Shown here: positions 43,048 through 51,804 of the stretch, piece by piece
Position numbering within the stretch: the first letter of the stretch is position 1
How the letters are laid out: each line of letters begins with the position of its first letter
Assembly (NCBI RefSeq): GCF_000189395.1
Contig: NZ_AEPB01000064.1
Coordinates: forward strand, 1 to 64,000
Source: Planococcus donghaensis MPA1U2
Lineage (GTDB): Bacteria; Bacillota; Bacilli; Bacillales_A; Planococcaceae
DNA length: 64,000 bases
Direction of reading: 5' to 3'
Notes under the pieces: model-generated
What the model saw: only the letters and a program-made list of their open reading frames with translations
Database searches by the model: none
What the model was told of the DNA's origin: nothing
Made by a program: the position numbers and the translations under genes

Positions 43048-43472
43048 GTTCATGTAAAAGGGTGAAAAGTTCATGTAAAGAGCTCAAAAGTTCGGGTAAG
43101 AGGATGAAAAGTTGCTGTAAGAGCCTGGATTCATGTAAAGAAGTAAAAGTTCAGGTAAGGGTGAAAAAAGTTCATGTAAGGGCCAGAAAAGTTCGGGTAA
43201 GAGGAGGAAAAGTTGCTGTAAGAGCCTGGATTCATGTAAAGAAGAGAAAAGTTCATGTAAAGAAGAGAAAAGTTCAGGTAAGAGTGAAAAAAGTTCATGT
43301 AAAGAGCTCAAAAGTTCGGGTAAGAGGAGGGAAAGTTGCTGTAAGAGCATGTATTCATGTAAAGAAATGAAAAGTTTAGGTAAGAGTGAAAAAAGTTCAT
43401 GTAAGGGCCCGAAAAGTTCATGTAAAAATATAAAAAATCCATGTAAAAGCCAAAAAAGTTCAACTAAAACAA
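43048..43472 (+). repeat. Intergenic 21-nt tandem repeat array 1
   Basis: About 21 units of core AAAAGTTCATGTAAGAG, most spaced 21 bases apart, with some at 18-22. Variants replace CATG by CAGG, CGGG or GCTG, and these occur in a fixed order (CATG, CGGG, GCTG, CATG, CAGG) repeated three times, a higher-order unit of roughly 102 bases. Units decay toward the 3' edge. The frame through them gives Lys/Ser/Cys-rich pseudo-ORFs without ribosome sites, which I do not call genes. The region from 43473 to 43636 shows no other feature. Confidence 0.9.
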
Positions 43473-43636
43473 AAATTCATCATACCCATAACAACACGCC
43501 AACCCGGCTGCTATGCCTTTTGACTCAAACGATTGAAATATTGAAGAATGTACCAGCTAATGCGTTCCAAAGATGACACTTTTTTGGTAAAGTATAGTGA
43601 AGCAGAACGTCAATTGCCTTGAAAGGAACTATACGC

Positions 43637-44329
43637 ATGATATCCGACTTCAAATTCTGGCACTTTTTCCCGAGACAAGGACAACTTATACATAATATAA
43701 AAACGACGGAAATGCGCGATGTGAACAAGCGCATTGCCTGGATTTTTGCGATTGGCCTAATGGTATTCGCAATGAGTGAGATCTGGGGGATGAATACAGA
43801 TTCACTGACGCCGATTTTAGCAGCAGGAATGTGGGATGCTTATACATTAGCTCGCTGGACCTCACTTGTAGGGACGCTTCTTTGGGCAGGCTTTTATTTG
43901 GCTTTCCATCTGTACGGAGCGGCTTTTTTGTTCAATAAATTCATCAAAATAGCATGGCGCGCCGCACTTATTATGCAGCTCTACGTTGTTGCGTTGTTAA
44001 TTATTGAAAAAGGATTGCTTTTCTTATTGTTTGCGTTGACCGGCTATACGATGTCTGTGTCACTTTTCTCGTTTGGTCCGATTGCGGCTACTTTTTTGGA
44101 ACACGATTTTTTGATTTATTTCTTTAATCAATTGACGCTTTTCACGTCACTTATCATTGCGGTGCAATACCGATTTATCCGCAGCTTTACAAAAATTAAC
44201 CCGAAACTGATTTTATTTGGCTTAATCATGCTCCACATATTGGCGGCGTTATTTGTCGCCTCGTTTAGTTTGATTCCAACAGATGATATGCTGAGCGGTT
44301 TTATGGATGGAGGGAGTCTCTTTGAATAG
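43637..44329 (+). CDS. Multi-pass membrane protein, unknown
   Basis: 230 residues with about five to six hydrophobic helices (about residues 33-50, 68-95, 105-128, 136-150, 158-180, 190-215) and a short aromatic N-terminus (ISDFKFWHFFPRQGQ). It may be of the Yip1-like type found next to membrane-fusion proteins, but this is a guess. ATG 43637 lies 9 bases after AAGGA. The stop overlaps the start of the next gene by 8 bases, so the two proteins probably act together. Confidence 0.7.
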   Translation: MISDFKFWHFFPRQGQLIHNIKTTEMRDVNKRIAWIFAIGLMVFAMSEIWGMNTDSLTPILAAGMWDAYTLARWTSLVGTLLWAGFYLAFHLYGAAFLFNKFIKIAWRAALIMQLYVVALLIIEKGLLFLLFALTGYTMSVSLFSFGPIAATFLEHDFLIYFFNQLTLFTSLIIAVQYRFIRSFTKINPKLILFGLIMLHILAALFVASFSLIPTDDMLSGFMDGGSLFE

Positions 44330-45620
44330 ATTTTATTTTGTTGGGTTATCTATCGCAGTAGTGGCTTTTTTAACGGCTAATGGACTGTTGATGTTTGGCG
44401 AAAAAAGCATTTTGCCGAAAAGTGTTTATGTTAGCGAGTATGAACAAGCCTACACCGGTACATACACCATTGATTTGTTTAAAGAAGCATTGACAGTACC
44501 ACAAGAAACGATAGACATTTATGTGCAAGACCATGAAGCGCTTCAGCAGTGGACGGTTCAAGAAGGCGACAGTGTAACTGCCGGATCAGAACTCGCTGTA
44601 TTAAATGAAGCGGAAACGGCTGATCAGCGAGCGGTATGGGAAACGCAGAAAATTGCGCTCGAAGGTCAGCGCAACGAAGTCCAAAGTTCGTTGACGTCGC
44701 TTCAACAAGCGAAAGCTGCTCAAGGTGGAGTGGTCTCGCGAGATGCCTCTAATAATTCGCAAATAACGAATGAAGATGAGGATGTCATTGATTTTGATGT
44801 AAATGTTTCAGTTGGTGTCGCAGTGCCGCAAGATGGCTCATACGATGCCGGAATCGCTCAAGCTGAACAAGAACTTGCTTCGATCGAAACACAATTAGCG
44901 GTATTAGAAGCGCAATTAGCGCAAAGTCTTTCAACTCCATCACTCATCAGCCCGGTAGACGGCGTGGTATCCAAAATCAACCGAGAAACAGAACCGCTGA
45001 GTATTGAGATTTATTCGAATGAAAAAATATTCCTCAGCTATGTACTTGAAGACGAATGGCCGTTGGTTCAAGTAGCAGATCCAGTCAACATTCAAGGAGA
45101 AGGCATTGAGGGAATTGCTAAAGGAACCGTTCAAAGTGTTTCAGAAATGCCTGCTGAAGAATCTAGATGGCTAGAAGCTTATCATCAATTAGAACCACAC
45201 GAGCAAAACAATCCGTTAGCGTATTACGAAATACGAATCGCTGTAGAGTTGCCGGTCGAAAACAAATTGCCTTTTGGCAGTAACGTCAACACGGCTATCA
45301 CGTTAGAAACAGCTGAAAATGCGGTTGCTCTTCGGACACCATGGCTGTTCGATTATGACGGAGAAGTTGGAAAAACGCATACCTTGAACATCGATGGTCG
45401 ACCAAAAACGGTGCCTGTTACTGCTGAGTTTGAAAAAGGTGCGAAAGCAGTACTAGCAGAAGGTCCTGAAGCTGGCGCCATCGTGATTCACGAAGAAAAA
45501 CTTGAACATTTTGTTGCGCCGCCGAAAGTCTTTATGCCTTTCCCGATTCGCCAACCTGATTTTGAAGTCGCCAAAAACACATATTGGCGTGCGTATGTTG
45601 AATATTTACTGGCACGTTAA
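44322..45620 (+). CDS. HlyD/membrane-fusion-type protein
   Basis: 432 residues. One N-terminal membrane anchor (about 5-25), then a biotinyl-lipoyl-like half (VQEGDSVTAGSELAVL), a coiled coil (about 100-205, partly replaced by an acidic linker NEDEDVIDFD), the second lipoyl half (LISPVDGVVSKINRETEPL) and beta-barrel segments. This is the layout of periplasmic adaptor proteins of efflux systems. The start is TTG 44322, after GGAGGGAG. No ABC ATPase or permease gene follows, which is unusual. Confidence 0.8.
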   Translation: MNRFYFVGLSIAVVAFLTANGLLMFGEKSILPKSVYVSEYEQAYTGTYTIDLFKEALTVPQETIDIYVQDHEALQQWTVQEGDSVTAGSELAVLNEAETADQRAVWETQKIALEGQRNEVQSSLTSLQQAKAAQGGVVSRDASNNSQITNEDEDVIDFDVNVSVGVAVPQDGSYDAGIAQAEQELASIETQLAVLEAQLAQSLSTPSLISPVDGVVSKINRETEPLSIEIYSNEKIFLSYVLEDEWPLVQVADPVNIQGEGIEGIAKGTVQSVSEMPAEESRWLEAYHQLEPHEQNNPLAYYEIRIAVELPVENKLPFGSNVNTAITLETAENAVALRTPWLFDYDGEVGKTHTLNIDGRPKTVPVTAEFEKGAKAVLAEGPEAGAIVIHEEKLEHFVAPPKVFMPFPIRQPDFEVAKNTYWRAYVEYLLAR

Positions 45621-45631
45621 TGGATCTACTC

Positions 45632-45660
45632 AACCCGAAAGCTGCTGCTTTCGGGTTTTT
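45632..45660 (+). terminator. Terminator of the membrane-fusion gene
   Basis: AACCCGAAAGC/GCTTTCGGGTT (45632-45642/45647-45657) is followed by T residues. Confidence 0.88.
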
Positions 45661-45753
45661 AGCTGATTTAACAGCGAGACAACTGGGTTAATTTGGAGCA
45701 GGCAATAGTGTACGATAGATGAAGCAAAAGAAAAATGGACGGGAGTGTACGTG

Positions 45754-46023
45754 ATGGAAGAAACGGATTGGCGTTTTAAAATAGCTCACCGAGAAGCATG
45801 GATTGGCGTAGGGTTAGCCCTATTTAATTTTATTTGGTGGTTTGGTTTTGCATATGGTTTAGGCTCGCGTCCAGTTGAAGAGTATAGCTATATTTTTGGC
45901 TTGCCAGATTGGTTTTTTTATAGTTGCGTTGTTGGCTTTTTGCTGATCTGCGTGTTGGTGATTGTCATCGTAAAATTCTTTTTCACGGAAGTCCCATTTG
46001 ATGAAGAGGAGGAGATCCGATGA
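45754..46023 (+). CDS. yhdT: YhdT family protein (PanF partner)
   Basis: 89 residues with two membrane helices (about 15-34 and 52-75), an aromatic turn (FGLPDWFFYSC) and an acidic C-terminus. The YhdT/DUF997 family is found next to panF and is likely an accessory subunit of the pantothenate symporter. ATG 45754 lies 8 bases after GGGAG. The stop overlaps the panF start (ATGA). Confidence 0.88.
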   Translation: MEETDWRFKIAHREAWIGVGLALFNFIWWFGFAYGLGSRPVEEYSYIFGLPDWFFYSCVVGFLLICVLVIVIVKFFFTEVPFDEEEEIR

Positions 46024-47474
46024 ATTACGCAGTATTGGTTCCAATGCTTGCCTTTTTAGTGATTATCTTTTTTATTGGTTATTGGTCAAGCCGTAAACTA
46101 TCGGCGTCTTCCAACTTTATTAGCGATTATTTTCTAGGCGGACGGGAACTGGGTGGATTTGTACTTGCGATGACAATGGTTGCGACATACGGCAGTGCCT
46201 CAAGTTTTCTTGGTGGTCCCGGAACAGCTTATACGATGGGCTTTGGGTGGGTACTCCTTGCCATGGCGCAAGTTGTAACCGGCTATTTCGTCTTGATGAT
46301 TCTTGGGAAAAAATACGCCATCATGGCACGTCGCTACAAAGCAGTCACGATGATTGATTTTCTAAAAGCACGGTACAATAGCACAATTGTGGTATTGTTA
46401 TCGGCTTTTAGCATTATCGTTTTCTTGTTTTCTGCGATGGCGGCGCAATGGATTGGAGGCGCAAGACTCGTTGAATCATTAACCGGCTTATCGTATAACT
46501 CAGCTTTGTTTTTATTTGCGATTAGCGTGTTGGTATATGTCACGATCGGTGGGTTTCGCGCGGTTGCCTTAACCGATGCTGTGCAAGGAGCAGTAATGCT
46601 CGTCGGAACACTTGTCCTATTGATCGCTGTTATTATCGCGGGTGGTGGAATTCCGAATATCGTCAACGATTTGATCAATGAAAACCCGAACTTGGTTACA
46701 CCATACGGCGCAGATGGCAATTTGACGACCGCTTATGTCTCGTCATTTTGGATACTGGTTGGCGTCGGCGTTGTCGGCTTGCCACAAATTGCGGTGCGCG
46801 CCATGTCTTATAAAAATTCACGGTCGATGCATCGGGCATTAATTATCGGCACAATTGTTACCGGATTTATTATGCTCAATATGCATTTAATCGGTGTTTT
46901 TGCACGTCCGGTTATGCCGGGAATCGAAATTGGCGACAAAGTCATTCCGCTTATTGCGCTAGAAACTTTGCCGCCATGGGTTGCAGGAATCGTGCTCGCG
47001 GCTCCAATGGCTGCAATTATGTCGACCGTCGATTCGCTGTTGTTACTTGTCAGTTCGTCGATTGTTAAAGATGTTTACTTGAATTACATCAAACCCGATG
47101 CCACGATGAAAACCATTAAACGGATCTCGTTTGGTGTTACAGGCATACTTGGAGTTATTGTTTTCTTACTTGCTTTAAATCCACCAGAGCTGCTGATTTT
47201 CTTGAATTTATTCGCATTTGGCGGGTTAGAAGCGGCGTTTATTTGGCCGATTGTTCTTGGGTTGTATTGGAAGTGGGGCAATAAATACGGAGCGATTGCT
47301 TCAATGGCGACGGGGATTTTCAGCTATATCGCCATTCATTTTTACAATATCGAATACGGCAATTTGTTCGGCGTACATACGGTGACGGTGCCAGTGTTGT
47401 TGTCACTTGCAGCTTTTATCGCCTTTAGCTTATTAATCAATAGAAAAGCGTATCAATACAATATAATAAAATAA
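46020..47474 (+). CDS. panF: Sodium/pantothenate symporter
   Basis: 484-residue member of the solute:sodium symporter family, importing pantothenate for coenzyme A synthesis. It has about 13 membrane helices, the early motif YFLGGRELGGFVLAMTMVATYGSASSFLGGPG, and the sodium-site helix APMAAIMSTVDSLLLL. Translationally coupled to yhdT. Confidence 0.92.
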   Translation: MNYAVLVPMLAFLVIIFFIGYWSSRKLSASSNFISDYFLGGRELGGFVLAMTMVATYGSASSFLGGPGTAYTMGFGWVLLAMAQVVTGYFVLMILGKKYAIMARRYKAVTMIDFLKARYNSTIVVLLSAFSIIVFLFSAMAAQWIGGARLVESLTGLSYNSALFLFAISVLVYVTIGGFRAVALTDAVQGAVMLVGTLVLLIAVIIAGGGIPNIVNDLINENPNLVTPYGADGNLTTAYVSSFWILVGVGVVGLPQIAVRAMSYKNSRSMHRALIIGTIVTGFIMLNMHLIGVFARPVMPGIEIGDKVIPLIALETLPPWVAGIVLAAPMAAIMSTVDSLLLLVSSSIVKDVYLNYIKPDATMKTIKRISFGVTGILGVIVFLLALNPPELLIFLNLFAFGGLEAAFIWPIVLGLYWKWGNKYGAIASMATGIFSYIAIHFYNIEYGNLFGVHTVTVPVLLSLAAFIAFSLLINRKAYQYNIIK

Positions 47475-47512
47475 AGACTTCTCTGCGGAGGGGCGAAAAG
47501 AGGTCTTGGCGA

Positions 47513-48427
47513 TTGAATAAATGGAAAATCTACGGCATCTTAACGGCTGTCATGATTGTGTGGGGCTTTAATTTATCGGCAGTCAAATACATGTTGGGAT
47601 ATGTAGACCCTGTCACATTAACGGCTTTTCGTATTTTGTTAGCGGGATTGTCGGTAATGGCCATACTCGCGAGTTTTAAAATGTTCCGCTGGCCAGCCAA
47701 AAGTGAATGGAAATTTATTTTTCTTGGCTCGTTACTAAATGTAGTGGCACACCATTATTTCTTATCAAATGGTTTATCAATTACGACAGGTTCAAATGCA
47801 GGGTTAATTTTAGGGACAGGTCCGATGTTAACCGCAGTACTCGTGTCGCTCATTATGCGCAATTACCCGTCTAAGTTGCAGTGGCTTGGTGTGGTGATTG
47901 GGTTTGCGGGTGTTGCTGCGACAGTAATGGTTGGAAGTGGTGCGACATCTGGATTAAACGTGGGAGATATTTTTGTGTTTATCTCCATTTTGGCGCAAGT
48001 GTTGAGTTATATTGTCATTGCCAATGCAGCACGTACACTCGACCCGCGCATTTTAACGGGGTATATGTTTATTACAGGTTCACTCGTATTGTTTATCATT
48101 TCACTCCTACAAGAACCAGGAGAAATCAAAGCGTTCGCCGCAGTGCCTTTGTCATTTTGGGTAGCGTTTGTGTTTTCCGCGATGCTCGGAACAGCAGTCG
48201 GCCATATGCTTTATAATTACTCAATTGGCCAAGCAGGACCAACAAAAGCGGCAATCTTTATGAACTTGAATACCTTGTTTTCATTAGTCGGCGCCAGCGT
48301 GTTGTTAAATGAAAAAATCACGTTAGGTCATATATATGGATTAGTGCTTATTGTGATTGGCGTGCTGTTTGGATCAGGTGCAGCTGAAGATTTGTTGAAA
48401 AAACGCAAGAAACGGCTCGCACCTTGA
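47513..48427 (+). CDS. EamA/DMT-family transporter
   Basis: 304 residues with ten membrane helices in two EamA repeats (about 5-145 and 155-290). Such proteins export small metabolites or amino acids; the substrate cannot be read from sequence. The start is TTG 47513, after AAAGAGG. The short panF-eamA spacer contains a small hairpin (AAGAC...GTCTT). The stop codon lies in the loop of its own terminator. Confidence 0.85.
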   Translation: MNKWKIYGILTAVMIVWGFNLSAVKYMLGYVDPVTLTAFRILLAGLSVMAILASFKMFRWPAKSEWKFIFLGSLLNVVAHHYFLSNGLSITTGSNAGLILGTGPMLTAVLVSLIMRNYPSKLQWLGVVIGFAGVAATVMVGSGATSGLNVGDIFVFISILAQVLSYIVIANAARTLDPRILTGYMFITGSLVLFIISLLQEPGEIKAFAAVPLSFWVAFVFSAMLGTAVGHMLYNYSIGQAGPTKAAIFMNLNTLFSLVGASVLLNEKITLGHIYGLVLIVIGVLFGSGAAEDLLKKRKKRLAP

Positions 48428-48438
48428 GCCGTTTTTTT
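48411..48438 (+). terminator. Terminator overlapping the EamA gene end
   Basis: AACGGCTC/GAGCCGTT (48411-48418/48426-48433) with the TGA stop partly in the loop, followed by a T run. Confidence 0.88.
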
Positions 48439-48525
48439 GCAGCCCTCTTTTTATTTGTGGTACAAGTATCTATAATGGAGATTAGATAGATAAATAGCTT
48501 TAAGCAACTAGAGGAGTGAAGAGCC

Positions 48526-50139
48526 GTGGCCACGTTATGGGGAACGCCAGAAAAACTGCAACAATTACTATGTGAACTTGTCAGCTGGAAAAGTATGACT
48601 TTAACAGACGGAGAAGTGGAATTTGCTTACAATTTAAAAGACAAATTAATGGAGCTGCCATATTTTCAGGAAAATCCTGACTATATTAGCGCAGGTGAAG
48701 TGAATTGGGAACGCCAAAGCATCACCGCTCTTTACAAGCACCCAGAAGCCGTCGATACCATCGTTTTGCTTAGTCATTTCGATACTGTCCATACTGGCGA
48801 ATACGGCGACTTGGAACCTTTAGCTTGTAGCCCGGAAGAATTAGGCGAAGCCTTTAAACTCATTCGTGACGAATTAGATGCCGATACAGTAAGAGATCTT
48901 GATTCTGGGGAATACTTATTCGGCCGCGGCACAATGGACATGAAAGCAGGACTTGCGCTTCACATGGCATTGATCGAAAAAGCTTCTATTGAAAATTGGC
49001 CGATCAATTTACTGCTCCTTACAGTTCCAGACGAAGAAGTAAACTCAGCAGGCATGCGCTATGGCGTTTCGAGATTACTCGACCTTGAGCGTAAGCACGG
49101 CTTAGAATATATTTTATTTTTAAACGGTGAACCTGTCTTTGGAATGAAACCTGGAGATACGTCTCATTATTTATATACGGGATCTATTGGAAAAATTATG
49201 CCCTCCGCTTTATTTTATGGAAAAGAAACCCATGTTGGAGAGCCTTTATCAGGTATTACCTCAAGTTATATTTCAACATACTTAACACATCGTATGGAAT
49301 GGAACACAAGCTTTAAAGAAGTGGTCTACGGAGAAACAACACCTCTTCCAGTAACGTTAACCCAACGAGATATGAAATTAGAATACTCAGCCCAGACGCC
49401 TTATCGCACGTCAGCAATGTACAACGTTTTTACAATGGAACGCAACGCAGGAGAAGTATTCGATATTTTTGAGAATATCGCAATCGAAGCAGCTGCCCAT
49501 TGCGAACGCGATTACCACGCCATGTGCGAACGTGAAAACATCGAACCCGTCGGCGGCATTAACGTCATGCGCTATGAAAAACTAATTCAATACGCGCGCA
49601 ATAAATTCGGCCACGACTACATCACAGACTTGTTGCACGAAACATTAATGATGCCCGACTTAGACATTCGTGAAAAATCTATGCATGTTACAGATATTTT
49701 GCTCATCAACTGCCAAGAACTAACGCCGGCAATGGTGCTGATGTTCGCACCACCGTATTACCCGTCCGTTAATTCATCTGAAAACGAATTGGTCAAACGC
49801 TGCGTCGAACAAGTCACAACAAACGCCAAAGAAAAATTCGACCTCGAAGTCAAACAAGGTCATTTCTTCAACGGCATCTCAGACTTGAGCTACGTCAGCT
49901 ACAACGACCAAAGCGACGGCTGGGTCGCGTACGAAAACAACACACCCGTTTACGGCGATTCGTACAGCATCCCATTCCAAGCAATGAAAGAGCTAAAAGC
50001 ACCCGTCCTAAACGTTGGTCCTTACGGTAAAGATGCACACAAACGCACAGAACGTCTACACATCAAAAACACATTCGAAGAAATGCCGGTCCTATTAGAA
50101 GACATGATCCTCTCAATACCCGTAAAAAGTCGCCACTAA
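48526..50139 (+). CDS. M20-family peptidase, RocB-like
   Basis: 537 residues, the long M20 form resembling RocB of the arginine utilisation operon. Metal ligands lie in LLSHFDTVH, GRGTMDMKAGLALH and VPDEEVNSAGM. The second zinc-site His is less clear in the divergent C-terminal half. The substrate is not known, and no arginase or ornithine genes are nearby. The start is GTG 48526, after GAGGAG. Standing alone between two terminators. Confidence 0.82.
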   Translation: MATLWGTPEKLQQLLCELVSWKSMTLTDGEVEFAYNLKDKLMELPYFQENPDYISAGEVNWERQSITALYKHPEAVDTIVLLSHFDTVHTGEYGDLEPLACSPEELGEAFKLIRDELDADTVRDLDSGEYLFGRGTMDMKAGLALHMALIEKASIENWPINLLLLTVPDEEVNSAGMRYGVSRLLDLERKHGLEYILFLNGEPVFGMKPGDTSHYLYTGSIGKIMPSALFYGKETHVGEPLSGITSSYISTYLTHRMEWNTSFKEVVYGETTPLPVTLTQRDMKLEYSAQTPYRTSAMYNVFTMERNAGEVFDIFENIAIEAAAHCERDYHAMCERENIEPVGGINVMRYEKLIQYARNKFGHDYITDLLHETLMMPDLDIREKSMHVTDILLINCQELTPAMVLMFAPPYYPSVNSSENELVKRCVEQVTTNAKEKFDLEVKQGHFFNGISDLSYVSYNDQSDGWVAYENNTPVYGDSYSIPFQAMKELKAPVLNVGPYGKDAHKRTERLHIKNTFEEMPVLLEDMILSIPVKSRH

Positions 50140-50153
50140 GGCGGCTTTTTTTT
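50127..50153 (+). terminator. Terminator overlapping the M20 gene end
   Basis: AAGTCGCC (50127-50134) pairs with GGCGGCTT (50140-50147), the stop codon in the loop, then T residues. Confidence 0.85.
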
Positions 50154-50175
50154 GTGGGGATTGTTGGGTAGAGGG

Positions 50176-50486
50176 GCGAGTCGTGTAAAGAAGTGAAAAG
50201 TTCATGTAAGAGTCGAAAAAGTTCAGGTAAAGAGCTCGAAAGTTCGGGTAAGAGGAGGAAAAGTTGCTGTAAAAGTGCGATTCATGTAAAGAAGCGAAAA
50301 GTTCAGGTAAGAGTGGAAAAAGTTCAGGTAAAGAACTCAAAAGTTTGGGTAAGAGGAAGAAAAGTTGTTGTAAAAAGTGCGATTCATATAAAGAAGTGAA
50401 AAGTTCATGTAAGAGTGAAAAAAGTTCAGGTAAAGGGCTCAAAAGTTCATGTAAGAAAACAAAAACTTCATGTAAAAGAAAATCAC
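50176..50486 (+). repeat. Intergenic 21-nt tandem repeat array 2
   Basis: About 15 units of the same family and orientation as array 1. The variant order is also the same (CATG, CAGG, CGGG, GCTG or GTTG, CATG), so the higher-order unit of about 102 bases is shared across 7 kb. It begins just after the M20 gene terminator. Confidence 0.9.
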
Positions 50487-50498
50487 TTATGTTTTGTG

Positions 50499-50518
50499 GC
50501 TTTTCGCTCGCGAAAAGC
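50499..50518. other. Hairpin in the spacer before the NERD gene
   Basis: GCTTTTCGC and its complement GCGAAAAGC (50499-50507/50510-50518) are separated by 2 bases. No strong T tract follows. The rest of the spacer to 50712 has no recognisable feature. Confidence 0.4.
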
Positions 50519-50712
50519 GTCTTTAGGGGTTGGGTATATCGGTTTTAAAGAGGGTGAATGAGAGCGACATTAACAGAAACTTTATATAGAAATACTCACA
50601 CACCCCCTCCAAATCTCATATTTGCCCCGTATAGCCTCTTCAAAAATCATATTTGGATATAAATGGTAAAATTCTAAAAACCCTGCTAAACTAATAAAAA
50701 AGGAGGGAGTAT

Positions 50713-51669
50713 ATGATTATCAAACACCGAGAAAAACCAGCAAAAATTGCAGGCTACGAAGCGTTATTAAAAAGAATTTCACCAACTCACCCAAAGCGAG
50801 CTAACATCAAAAACAGCTTGAATATTGCGAGAGCAGGTTTTAGTGGGGAAGAACGCTTGGACGAAGCGCTCGATTTTTTTGATCCACCTTATGCCTATCA
50901 ACTTATCCAAGATTTTTCATTGCCGGCACCATACAAAATTCAAGTCGATACCGTGTTGATTACGCAAAGCTGCGTGATTTTACTTGAAGTCAAAAACATT
51001 ACGGGGAAACTGCAATTCAAACAAAACCCGAGCGCACTCCATTCAATTTTGGCCGATGGTGAAATTAAGAGCTACAAAAGCCCCGTTACGCAAATGAATG
51101 AAACAGCGATCCGAATGGGCAAGTTTTTAAAAACCCTTGGCTATAATTTGCCGATTTCTAGCCTAATTGTCATTGCCCATCCTTCACAAATTGTTAAAGA
51201 CGCACCACCAAACGCCCGCATTTTAGCAGTAGGCGAACTAAATTTTTATCTGTCGAACTTACACTTGCCAAAGCCCGCTCTTTCTACAGAAGAACTCTAC
51301 CAGCTGGGCAACGCATTCCTCGCAGCACATCAAAACTATCAACCTTTTCCACTCGCTCCAAAATTTCAAATTGAACCGTCCGAAATCGAAGGGGGCGTTT
51401 TTTGCCCGCGTTGTCATTTCGGGAAAATGACGACAACCAAAGTCGCTTGGGAATGCGAAACGTGCAGGCTGATCAGTAAAGACGCTCATGTCCACACACT
51501 TCAAGAATGGTTTATGCTAATAAAACCCACCATCAACACAGCCGAGTGTCGTGATTTTATCGGACTTAAAAATTTAGACACCGCGAAACGATTTCTTCTT
51601 AACAACAATTGCCAGCCAGTTGGGGGAAGAAAATACCGTCAATACATCCAGCAATCATTTCACAAATAA
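50713..51669 (+). CDS. NERD-domain protein
   Basis: 318 residues. The N-terminal NERD domain (about 38-150), a restriction-endonuclease-like fold, shows ARAGFSGEERLDEAL, the Asp of IQVDTVLIT and EVKNITG, consistent with a PD-(D/E)XK-type site. A C-terminal zinc ribbon uses CPRC and CETC (about 237-260). Cytosolic. NERD proteins are proposed DNA-processing or plasmid/phage-related factors; role unproven. ATG 50713 follows AAAGGAGGGAG. Confidence 0.85.
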   Translation: MIIKHREKPAKIAGYEALLKRISPTHPKRANIKNSLNIARAGFSGEERLDEALDFFDPPYAYQLIQDFSLPAPYKIQVDTVLITQSCVILLEVKNITGKLQFKQNPSALHSILADGEIKSYKSPVTQMNETAIRMGKFLKTLGYNLPISSLIVIAHPSQIVKDAPPNARILAVGELNFYLSNLHLPKPALSTEELYQLGNAFLAAHQNYQPFPLAPKFQIEPSEIEGGVFCPRCHFGKMTTTKVAWECETCRLISKDAHVHTLQEWFMLIKPTINTAECRDFIGLKNLDTAKRFLLNNNCQPVGGRKYRQYIQQSFHK

Positions 51670-51804
51670 AACCAACTGCTTAAACAAACAGAAAATTAGC
51701 TGATGAAAGTACACCCACTCAAACTCACTCCATTTTATTCTTCACCCTACTCCTGTACAATCAAACTATTAAAGCCTATTCATTAAACCAAAGGAGACTA
51801 TCAT

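Noticed and set aside
43023-43576. Lys/Ser/Cys-rich frames in repeat array 1 (and Leu-rich ones on the other strand)
   Set aside because: The 21-base period equals seven codons, so any stop-free frame gives a repetitive pseudo-protein. Irregular 18- and 20-base units shift the frame, and no start site is present.
50113-50548. Similar frames in repeat array 2
   Set aside because: Same periodicity artefact, with one overlapping the M20 gene end on the opposite strand.
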